Assembly (NCBI GenBank): GCA_023438065.1
Contig: JAEXRH010000015.1
Span: 248,001-312,000 of the forward strand
Source: Spirochaetota bacterium
GTDB lineage: Bacteria; Spirochaetota; Spirochaetia; Treponematales; Treponemataceae
Direction: 5' to 3'
Length of the DNA stretch: 64,000 bases
Positions 57,449-64,000 of this stretch are shown here, piece after piece (position 1 is the first letter of the stretch; every line of letters starts with the position of its first letter). The notes below the pieces were generated by a model. It was given only the letters and a program-made list of their open reading frames with translations, did not search any database and was not told where the DNA came from. The position numbers and the translations under genes were made by a program.

Positions 57449-58774
57449 ATGCTGCAAACCGAGCGGATACGCGACGTCATCCGTTACATAAAGAAATTCA
57501 AGGGCTCGACGGTCGTCATCAGGCTCGACGACGACGTGGTGGATTCCGCGCTTTTCGCCGGCCACATGCACGACGTGTCCCTCCTCTACGAGACGGGGCT
57601 CCGCGTGGTCATCGTGCCGGGGGCGGCGGGGCACATCTCGAAGGTGCTCGACGCGTACGGCGTGAAATGGGAATTGAAGAACGGCGTCAGGGTCACCGAC
57701 GAGGAAGGGATCAACTTCATCAAGATGGCGGCCTTCGACGTGTCGAACCGGATCATGACGAGGCTCTCGGCCGAGAAGCGGACGGCCGTCATCGGGAACT
57801 GGGTGCGCGCGCGCGGCCGCGGCGTCGTCGACGGCGTGGACTACGGGAGCGCCGGTATCGTCGAGCGGGTCGAGCTCGAGTCCCTCCAGGCGGCGCTCGA
57901 GGACGGCTTCATCCCGATCATCCCGTGCGTCGGATGGACTTCCACCGGCAAGCCGTACAACATATCCTCCACCGAGCTCGCGGTCGCGACGGCGGTCGCG
58001 CTCAAGGCGGAAAAGCTCTTTTTCATCGGCTCGGGCGCGACGATCTCGGTCGACGACTACGCGATGCCCGAAGGGGCGGCGGTCTCCGAGGAAGGGCGGA
58101 TGGCCGCGATCGCGGTCGACGACATCGACCGCTTCATCGAGCTCAACCGGGGCAAGGACAAGCCCGACTTCCCGATCGACGAGGTCGCCGACCTCCTTTC
58201 GCGCGGCCGGGACGCGTGCATGCGCGGGGTTACCCGATCGCACATCCTCGACGGCGACATCGACGGCGTCATCCCGGCGGAAATCTTCTCCGATCTCGGC
58301 GCGGGCACGATGATCTACCGGAGCGACTACGGCACCTTCCGCGCGATGGGTCGGGACGACGTCCCCGCGATCCTTTCGCTCATGAATCCCTTCGTCGAGC
58401 AAGGCATCCTCCTTCCCCGCTCGAGCGAGGAGCTCGAGGTCGAGGCGCCCGATTTCACCGTCTACGAGATCGACGGCGGCATCCGCGCGTGCGCCGCGCT
58501 TCATTCCTACCCCGAGGGATTGGGCGAGATCGCCGGCGTCGCGGTGGACGAGGCCTACGCCCATATGGGAATCGGCCCGAAGCTCATGGAGCTCCTTATC
58601 GCGAAGGCGAAGTCCTCGGGATTTTCCGGGGTTTTCGTCCTGACGACGCAGACGGCTGACTGGTTTGAGCGATTCGGCTTTAAATCCTGCGAAATAAGCC
58701 GTCTTCCCGCAAAAAGAAAGGAAAAATGGAGTCAAAAGCGCGGATCACGCATGCTGATCCGTGAATTTCAGTAA
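57449..58774 (+). CDS. argA: amino-acid N-acetyltransferase (N-acetylglutamate synthase), ArgA type
   Basis: A 441-residue enzyme that acetylates glutamate as the first step of arginine synthesis. Residues 1-285 form an amino-acid-kinase-like domain (RDVIRYIKKFKGSTVVIRLDDDVV, LRVVIVPGAAGHISKVL, IIPCVGWTSTGKPYNISSTELA), the arginine-sensing part in ArgA. Residues 295-441 are a GNAT domain (MIYRSDYGTFRAMGRDDVPAIL, EIAGVAVDEAYAHMGIGPKLMELLIAKAKSSGF with the acetyl-CoA loop, TADWFERFGF). Domain order and length match bacterial ArgA. carA follows after 70 bases. Confidence 0.92.
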   Translation: MLQTERIRDVIRYIKKFKGSTVVIRLDDDVVDSALFAGHMHDVSLLYETGLRVVIVPGAAGHISKVLDAYGVKWELKNGVRVTDEEGINFIKMAAFDVSNRIMTRLSAEKRTAVIGNWVRARGRGVVDGVDYGSAGIVERVELESLQAALEDGFIPIIPCVGWTSTGKPYNISSTELAVATAVALKAEKLFFIGSGATISVDDYAMPEGAAVSEEGRMAAIAVDDIDRFIELNRGKDKPDFPIDEVADLLSRGRDACMRGVTRSHILDGDIDGVIPAEIFSDLGAGTMIYRSDYGTFRAMGRDDVPAILSLMNPFVEQGILLPRSSEELEVEAPDFTVYEIDGGIRACAALHSYPEGLGEIAGVAVDEAYAHMGIGPKLMELLIAKAKSSGFSGVFVLTTQTADWFERFGFKSCEISRLPAKRKEKWSQKRGSRMLIREFQ

Positions 58775-58780
58775 TATTTC

Positions 58781-58843
58781 TTGCAAAATCGCCTACCCCA
58801 TACTATTCTTTACGGAGAAAATGACAGCGAGAAGGGGGTAGGC
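58781..58843 (+). promoter_or_regulatory. carA upstream region: promoter, 6-codon upstream frame and RBS-sequestering stem
   Basis: TTGCAA (58781-58786) and TATTCT (58804-58809) form a 17-base-spaced promoter. An ATG at 58821 behind GGAG opens a 6-codon frame (Met-Thr-Ala-Arg-Arg-Gly, with AGA-AGG) ending in TAG at 58839, in frame with carA. GCCTACCCC (58791-58799) is complementary to GGGGTAGGC (58835-58843), which covers the carA ribosome binding site; this stem can form only on transcripts coming from argA. Confidence 0.55.
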
Positions 58844-58844
58844 T

Positions 58845-59945
58845 TTGCCGCAGCAAGACAATTCCGCGCGGATCATCCTCGAGGACGGGACCGAATTTGA
58901 GGGAACCGCGTTCGGCTATCAAAACTCGATCTCGGGCGAGATCGTGTTCTACACGGGACAGGCAGGCATTCCCCGCCTCCTTACCGATCCCGCCCTTCGC
59001 GGCGCGATCCTGGTTCTCTCCCAACCCGAAACGGGCGCGGTAGGCGTCCCGAACGACGGCGCGATCGACGATATCGGCCTCGAGACCGAGCTCGAGTCCG
59101 CCGTCGGGCAGGTAGCGGGACTCGTCGTCGCGTCCAACTCCGGGATCGCGAGTCACCGAACCGCCAAGTACGACCTCTCGCGCTGGCTCAAAAAACAGCA
59201 AATCACCGGGATAAGCGGGATCGACACGCGGGCGCTCATCCAGCGCATCGGGCTCAGGGGCTCGATGCGGGCGAAGATCCTCGTCTCGGGCACGAGGGAC
59301 GTTTCCTTCAGCTCGGCGTCCGTCCACTCCCAGCCCTCGCACGCCTCCACGAAGAAGGTCATCCAGTACGGCTCGGGCGCGAAACGGATCGTCCTCGTCG
59401 ACTGCGGGGTCCGTAACTCGACGATCCGCGCGCTCGCCGCGCCCGACGTGACCGTGATCCGCGTGCCCTGGAATTACGACTACCTCGCCGAGCCCTTTGA
59501 CGGCATCGTCGTCGCCGGGGGTCCGGGGGACCCGACCTCCTGCGAGAAGACCGTGGCCACGCTCAAGGCCGCGCTCGAGCTCGATAAACCCGTCTTCGCG
59601 ACGGGCCAGGGCGCGGTAATCCTCGCGATCGCCGCGGGCGCGTCGGCGTTCAGGATGGCTCAGGGGCATCGCGGCTCGAGCGTCCCGGTCATCGACCTCG
59701 AGACGGGGAGGTGCCTCGCGACGGCGCAGAACCACGGGTACGGGATCCGGGACGATTCCCTTCCCCCGGAGTGGACGCCGACCTTCCTCAACAATACCGA
59801 CAACGCGATCGAGGGAATCTCGGCGCGAAAGGGACTTTGGAGCGCCGTGCTCTTCCAGCCCGAGGGGTATCCCGGGCCGCACGACGCGGACTTCCTTTAC
59901 GGAAGATTCCTGGACATCGTTCGCGACGGAGGGGTACGCGCATGA
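58845..59945 (+). CDS. carA: carbamoyl-phosphate synthase small-subunit homologue lacking glutaminase residues
   Basis: A 366-residue CarA homologue with the N-terminal CPSase small domain (GTAFGYQNSISGEIVFYTGQAGIPRLLTDP) and a C-terminal class I glutaminase fold (VAGGPGDPTS, AQNHGYGI, GPHDADF). The canonical GICLGHQ elbow is ATGQGAV at 252-258, so the catalytic Cys is Gly254, and the catalytic His of QFHPE is Gln338. Glutamine hydrolysis should be impossible, as in ammonia-dependent mitochondrial CPS1. The start is taken as TTG 58845 behind GGGGG; an upstream in-frame ATG is cut off by an amber codon. Overlaps carB (ATGA). Confidence 0.85.
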   Translation: MPQQDNSARIILEDGTEFEGTAFGYQNSISGEIVFYTGQAGIPRLLTDPALRGAILVLSQPETGAVGVPNDGAIDDIGLETELESAVGQVAGLVVASNSGIASHRTAKYDLSRWLKKQQITGISGIDTRALIQRIGLRGSMRAKILVSGTRDVSFSSASVHSQPSHASTKKVIQYGSGAKRIVLVDCGVRNSTIRALAAPDVTVIRVPWNYDYLAEPFDGIVVAGGPGDPTSCEKTVATLKAALELDKPVFATGQGAVILAIAAGASAFRMAQGHRGSSVPVIDLETGRCLATAQNHGYGIRDDSLPPEWTPTFLNNTDNAIEGISARKGLWSAVLFQPEGYPGPHDADFLYGRFLDIVRDGGVRA

Positions 59946-62900
59946 GCAATTACCGTATAGCGACGCCGAAGGCGGTTCTCATACTCGGCTCCGGCGGCCA
60001 AAAGATCGGCCAGGCGGGTGAATCCGACTACGCAGGGCTCCACGCGATCCGCGCGCTCAAGGCCGAGAAGATCAGGACGATCCTTGTGAGCCCGAACATG
60101 ACCGCGGTACAGACCTCGGAAGGCGTCGCGGACGCGACCTACTTCCTTCCCGTCACGGCGGAATTCGTCGAGCGGGTCATCGCCAAGGAAAAACCAGACT
60201 CGATCCTCGTGAGCTCGGGGGGCAAGACCGCCGTCGCGTGCGCGAGCGAGCTGAAAACGCGCGGGGTCTTCGAGAAGTACAACGTGCAGGTCCTCGGCAC
60301 GCCCCTTGAGAGCATGGAGGCGACCGCCGACCGCGACGAGTTCCTCGCGCTCATGAAGGCGGTCGGCATCCCGGTCCCGAGATCCGCCCGCGCGTCGGGC
60401 ATCGACGAGGCGCGAGCGGCCGCGGCGGCCACCGGCTACCCGGTGATGGTCCGCGCCGACGCGGGCTCGGGCGAGTCGACGACCGCCGCCTGCGCGAGCG
60501 AGGAGGAGCTCGTCGCCGCCTGCGAGCGCGGTTTCGCGGCCGCGGGTCCCGTGCACGTCGAGGAGTGGCTCGGCGGCTGGAAGGAGATCGAGCTCGAGAT
60601 CGTCCGCGACGCGATGGACAACTGCGTCGTCGCCTGCTCGATGGAGAACGTCGACCCGCTCGGCATCCACTCGGGCGACTCGATCTCGGTCTCCCCCGCG
60701 CAGACGCTATCCGACGGCGACATGCGCGTGATTCGCGACGCCGCGTTCGCCGCCGTGCGCGAGCTCAAGGTCGTCGGCGAGGCGAATCTCCGGTTCGCGC
60801 TCGATCCCGACTCGGCCGATTTCCGGCTCGTCGAGGCGAGCGCGCGCGTTTCCCGAAGCACCGTCCTCGCGTCGAAGGCGTCGGGCTATCCCCTCGGCCA
60901 CATCGCGGCCCGCGTCGCGCTCGGCTTCTCGCTTTCCGAGATCGACAACCGCCTCGCGGGCACCGGCCGCTACGCGTGCGAGAGCGCTCCCGACTACGTC
61001 GCCGTCAGGTTTCCCCGGTGGGACACCGGGAAATTCCGGAACGTCGACCGGCACGTCGGCGCGGAGATGAAGGCGGTCGGGCAGGCCATGGCCTTCGGCC
61101 GCACCTTCGCGGAGTCGCTCCAGAAGGCGGTGCGCATGGCGGATAACGGCGCGCCCGGCATCGCGTGCCATCCCTTCGTTTTCCGCGACCTCAAGGACGC
61201 GCTCAAGAACCCGACCGACCTCCGCGCGTTCGCGATCTACTCGGCGCTCGCCGAGGGATGGTCGGTCGACCGCATCCATAAATACGCGCGCATCGACCGC
61301 TGGTTCATCACCGCGATGGAGGAGATCCGCTCGATAGAGCTCGAGCTTCGCGCCGAGGGCGCGCGCCCGTCGCGGGAGCTGCTCCTGCGCGCGAAAAGGG
61401 CCGGGTTCTCCGACCTTCAGATCGGCCTGTGCGCCGGCATCCGCGAGGAGAAGGTTCGGGCGCTCAGGAAGGAACTCGCCCTCCGTCCCGCGGTAAAGCA
61501 GGTCGACACGATCGCGGGCCAATCGACGACCCGCTCGGGTTTCCTCTACATGACCTACGCGGGCGTCACCGACGACGTGAAGCCCTCCGAGCGCGGCGCG
61601 CTCGTCCTCGGCGCCGGGCCCTACCGGATCGGGTCGAGTCTCGAGTACGACTGGTGCTGCGCGAGCGCGCTCGCCTCCCTGAGGAAGGTCGGCAGGCACG
61701 CGATCATGCTCAACTGCAACCCCGAGGCGGTCTCGACCGACTTCGACGCGGCCGACCGGCTCTACTTCGAGGAGCTCTCCCTCGAGCGCGTGCTCGACGT
61801 CTGGGAGGCGGAGAGCCCCGACGGCGTGATCCTTTCCTTCGGCGGCAAGGGGCCGAACGACCTCGCGATGCCGCTCTCGCGGCTCTCTATCCCGGTGTTC
61901 GGCACCAACCCCGCAGACATCGACCGCGCCGAGGACAGGAGCAAGTTCAGCGCCCTCCTCGACCAGCTCGGCATCCAGCAGCCTGAATGGGCGGAGGTGG
62001 CGAGCGCCGAGGCCGCGCGGGACTTCGCGGTCAAGGTCGGCTACCCCATACTCGTGCGCCTCGATAACGCGGGCACGGGGAACTCCATGGGAGTCGCCTG
62101 GGACGACTCGAGCCTCAGGATATTCCTCGCGCGCGCGACCGAGCTCGGGCCGGACCATCCCGCGATCGTCTCGCGGTACGTGGAGAACTCGAAGGAGATA
62201 GAGATCGACGCGGTCGCGAGCGGGGGAGAGATCCTCGTCTACGCGATCAGCGAGCACATCGAGAACGCGGGCGTGCACTCGGGCGACGCGACGGTCGTGC
62301 TTCCCGCGCAGCGCATCTACCTTTCGACCGCGCAGGCGATCAAGAAGGCCGCGCGGAAGATCGCGGCGGCGCTCGAGATCACCGGCCCCTTCAACGTCCA
62401 GTTCCTCGCGAAGAGCTCGGGGATTCAGGTGATCGAGTGCAACCTCCGCGCGAGCCGCTCGATGCCGTTCTGCTCGAAGGTCTTCAAGATCGACATGGTA
62501 GACATGGCGACGCGCGCGCAGGTCGGCGCCGAGGTCCGCAAGGTCGACGGCAGCATGCTCGACTTCGACTACGTCGGGGTGCGGGCGGCCCAGTTCAGCT
62601 ACGCGAGGCTCAGGGGAGCGGACCCCGTCGCGGGAGTCGAGATGGCGAGCACCGGCGAGGTCGGATGCCTCGGCCGCGGCGTCCGGGACGCGTTCATGAA
62701 GGCGCTCCTCGCCACCGGATGCGAGATCCCGAAAAAGAAGATACTCCTCTCTACCGGCCCCATCGAGGACAAGGTCGACTTCGTCGACAGCGCGAAGAGA
62801 CTCCGCGCGATGGGTTACGAGCTCGTCGCGTCGAGCGGCACGGCGCGCTTCCTCCAGAACAACGGGATCGAGGCGACCGCGCTCGCCTGGCCGCTCGAGG

Positions 62901-63136
62901 ACAAGAAACCGAACATCGCCGACGCGATCAAGAAGGGCGAGGTCGATCTCGTCATCAACATCCCGAAGAACAACCGCGAGACCGAGCTCAAGAACGACTT
63001 CATCATCAGGCGGATGACGGTCGATTACGGAATCCCGCTGATCACGAACATCAAGATAGCGAAGCAGTTCACCGACGCGCTCGAGTGGTACAAGACGCGC
63101 GGACTCGAGGTGAAAAGCCGCGAGGAATACCGATAG
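59942..63136 (+). CDS. carB: carbamoyl-phosphate synthase large-subunit homologue, eukaryote-like clade, altered first synthetase half
   Basis: A 1,064-residue two-half ATP-grasp protein. Many blocks are closer to eukaryotic CPS1/CAD than to E. coli CarB (GAGPYRIGSSLEYDWCCASAL, AGVHSGDATVVLPAQ, IECNLRASRSMPF, DLVINIPKNN). In the first half the metal ligands corresponding to E. coli Gln285 and Asn301 are Arg284 and Ser300 (Glu298 is kept), and the glycine loop reads ADAGSGES. The second half keeps Gln, Glu and Asn (NVQF, IECNLR). The C-terminal allosteric MGS-like domain is complete. Carbamate phosphorylation looks possible; bicarbonate activation is doubtful. Confidence 0.88.
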   Translation: MSNYRIATPKAVLILGSGGQKIGQAGESDYAGLHAIRALKAEKIRTILVSPNMTAVQTSEGVADATYFLPVTAEFVERVIAKEKPDSILVSSGGKTAVACASELKTRGVFEKYNVQVLGTPLESMEATADRDEFLALMKAVGIPVPRSARASGIDEARAAAAATGYPVMVRADAGSGESTTAACASEEELVAACERGFAAAGPVHVEEWLGGWKEIELEIVRDAMDNCVVACSMENVDPLGIHSGDSISVSPAQTLSDGDMRVIRDAAFAAVRELKVVGEANLRFALDPDSADFRLVEASARVSRSTVLASKASGYPLGHIAARVALGFSLSEIDNRLAGTGRYACESAPDYVAVRFPRWDTGKFRNVDRHVGAEMKAVGQAMAFGRTFAESLQKAVRMADNGAPGIACHPFVFRDLKDALKNPTDLRAFAIYSALAEGWSVDRIHKYARIDRWFITAMEEIRSIELELRAEGARPSRELLLRAKRAGFSDLQIGLCAGIREEKVRALRKELALRPAVKQVDTIAGQSTTRSGFLYMTYAGVTDDVKPSERGALVLGAGPYRIGSSLEYDWCCASALASLRKVGRHAIMLNCNPEAVSTDFDAADRLYFEELSLERVLDVWEAESPDGVILSFGGKGPNDLAMPLSRLSIPVFGTNPADIDRAEDRSKFSALLDQLGIQQPEWAEVASAEAARDFAVKVGYPILVRLDNAGTGNSMGVAWDDSSLRIFLARATELGPDHPAIVSRYVENSKEIEIDAVASGGEILVYAISEHIENAGVHSGDATVVLPAQRIYLSTAQAIKKAARKIAAALEITGPFNVQFLAKSSGIQVIECNLRASRSMPFCSKVFKIDMVDMATRAQVGAEVRKVDGSMLDFDYVGVRAAQFSYARLRGADPVAGVEMASTGEVGCLGRGVRDAFMKALLATGCEIPKKKILLSTGPIEDKVDFVDSAKRLRAMGYELVASSGTARFLQNNGIEATALAWPLEDKKPNIADAIKKGEVDLVINIPKNNRETELKNDFIIRRMTVDYGIPLITNIKIAKQFTDALEWYKTRGLEVKSREEYR

Positions 63137-63180
63137 GGAGCGTCCGGGTTTGCGCAAAGAGTCTCGCGCGAAGTCGATAA

Positions 63181-63212
63181 CGCCCGGGCCGCGAAGGCCC
63201 GGGCGTTTTTTT
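63181..63212 (+). terminator. terminator of the argA-carAB unit
   Basis: Arms CGCCCGGGCC (63181-63190) and GGCCCGGGCG (63196-63205) with a GCGAA loop, then seven T. Confidence 0.92.
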
Positions 63213-63259
63213 ATCGGAACGCTAGAACAAGCCCCGCGTATTCGCTATAGTTTTTCACT

Positions 63260-64000
63260 ATGCTGCAAAACAAGAAATACTTCGGGACGTCCTCGTTCTA
63301 CCGGAACGCCCTCGCTATCGCGATCCCGGTGATGCTCCAGGTTCTCCTCCAGAACCTCATCTCGCTCATCGACAACTTCATGGTCGCGGGCCTCGGCGAC
63401 GTCAAGATGAGCGGCGTCAACGTCGCCAACCAGATCATCTTCGTCTTCTTCGTCGCGCTCAACACCCTCGTGTCGGCGGGCGGCATCTTCATGTCGCAGT
63501 TCAACGGCGCGAAGGACGCCGAGGGGATGCGGCAGACCTTCAAGTTCAAGATTTTCTCGTCGCTCGCGCTCGCGATCGGATTCGGCGCGGTCAGCCTCGC
63601 CGTCCCCGGCGCGCTCCTCGGCGCCCTCGTGAACACCAATACCGAGGCGGCCGCCATCGTCGCCGAGGGCAAGACCTATTTCTTCTGGATCGTCCTGAGC
63701 TTCATCCCGATCGCCATCTCGTTCGCGATCGGCTCGTCGCTCCGCGAGCTCGGAAAGGTTCGCCCGCCCCTCGTCATCGCGGTGATCGCGGCGCTCGTCA
63801 ACACCTTCTTCAACTGGGTGCTCATCTACGGAAACCTCGGCGCCCCGAGGCTCGAGGTCGCCGGAGCGGCGATCGCGACCGTCATCGCGCGCGTCTTCGA
63901 GATGGTCGCGTTCATCGTCTACATCGCCCGGACGAAGCCCGATTTCTACGTCCGCGCGCGCGAGCTTCTCGCCGTCAACTTTCGCATCTTCTTCGCGATA
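63260..64000 (+). CDS. MATE family multidrug/drug-sodium antiporter (partial, runs off the window)
   Basis: The first 247 residues of a MATE exporter, in frame to the window end. Hydrophobic helices are regular (about 18-40, 55-78, 95-118, 135-155, 165-190, 198-220). Family features include AIPVMLQVLLQNLISLIDNFMVAGLG near residue 22, VNVANQIIFVFF, and the GSSLRELGKVRPPL loop after the fifth helix. It probably expels organic cations or drugs against Na+ or H+. TATAGT at 63246-63251 lies eight bases before the ATG at 63260, with no ribosome binding site: another likely leaderless start. Confidence 0.9.
   Translation, partial: MLQNKKYFGTSSFYRNALAIAIPVMLQVLLQNLISLIDNFMVAGLGDVKMSGVNVANQIIFVFFVALNTLVSAGGIFMSQFNGAKDAEGMRQTFKFKIFSSLALAIGFGAVSLAVPGALLGALVNTNTEAAAIVAEGKTYFFWIVLSFIPIAISFAIGSSLRELGKVRPPLVIAVIAALVNTFFNWVLIYGNLGAPRLEVAGAAIATVIARVFEMVAFIVYIARTKPDFYVRARELLAVNFRIFFAI

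Noticed and set aside
57076..57480. Small open frames before argA on both strands.
   Set aside because: They cross the perfect inverted repeats, have no ribosome binding sites, and the translations are Arg/Ser/Gly-rich without pattern.

Overview
The window is 64 kb of GC-rich DNA (roughly 65% G+C by eye) from one bacterial chromosome. I infer a free-living or gut-type, motile, anaerobic spirochaete of the Treponema/Spirochaeta group. The reasons are many short lipoproteins with spirochaete-like lipoboxes, an oxygen-binding diiron protein next to a soluble chemoreceptor (an arrangement known from Treponema denticola), a trimeric bifurcating-type [FeFe]-hydrogenase, a cadherin-like lipoprotein, and no oxidative respiratory genes. 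No tRNA, rRNA, CRISPR array, insertion sequence or phage was recognised.

Layout. 0-3.3 kb: gamma-carbonic anhydrase, DRTGG protein, SAM methyltransferase and mnmA, overlapping head to tail. 3.3-9.7 kb: chemotaxis, with ODP plus a soluble MCP, then two tandem membrane-anchored MCPs that carry a circularly permuted periplasmic-binding-protein fold. 9.8-12.6 kb: a HAD phosphatase and two lipoproteins. 12.7-14.7 kb: CBS-ATPase/DRTGG/PHP, a regulatory trio normally joined to hydrogenase genes. 14.8-18.4 kb: acyl-CoA ligase, NlpC/P60 hydrolase and a lipoprotein. 18.4-23.9 kb: hydrogenase operon (NuoE-like, ATPase, 2Fe-2S, HydB, HydA), bracketed by palindromic DNA. 24-31 kb: GNAT, O-acetylhomoserine sulfhydrylase, OadB/OadG, MocR regulator and aminotransferase. 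31-37 kb: ArsC-like, Rsm22-like, patatin, SlyX, response regulator, SpoU methyltransferase, second acyl-CoA ligase. 37-42 kb: pdxA and a very large glycoside-phosphorylase-like protein behind a LacI-type operator. 42-50.9 kb: HAD, acyltransferase, diguanylate cyclase, hisD, DUF6530 plus a GIY-YIG-like protein, a membrane protein and a lipoprotein. 51-54.4 kb: his operon (hisG, hisB, hisA-hisI-hisE fusion) with a leader peptide of six consecutive histidines and an attenuator. 54.4-63.2 kb: RlmM-like methyltransferase, phosphatase, DUF975 protein, a structured intergenic element, then argA and an unusual carA-carB pair. 63.3-64 kb: start of a MATE transporter.

Genes working together. The hydrogenase subunits HydC/HydB/HydA should couple NADH and ferredoxin oxidation or reduction to H2. 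The CBS-ATPase/DRTGG/PHP and ATPase genes are probably its sensors or regulators. hisG, hisB and hisA-IE cover several histidine steps and hisD the last one; hisF, hisH and hisC are not in the window. argA and carAB point to arginine and pyrimidine precursors, but both CarA and the first half of CarB have lost key catalytic residues.

Two points stand out at larger scale. First, about a dozen genes have a good -10 box placed 6-8 bases before the start codon and no Shine-Dalgarno sequence, which predicts widespread leaderless mRNAs. Second, several intergenic regions (before and after the hydrogenase operon, inside the his operon, before argA) hold elaborate inverted or tandem repeats that the genes do not explain.
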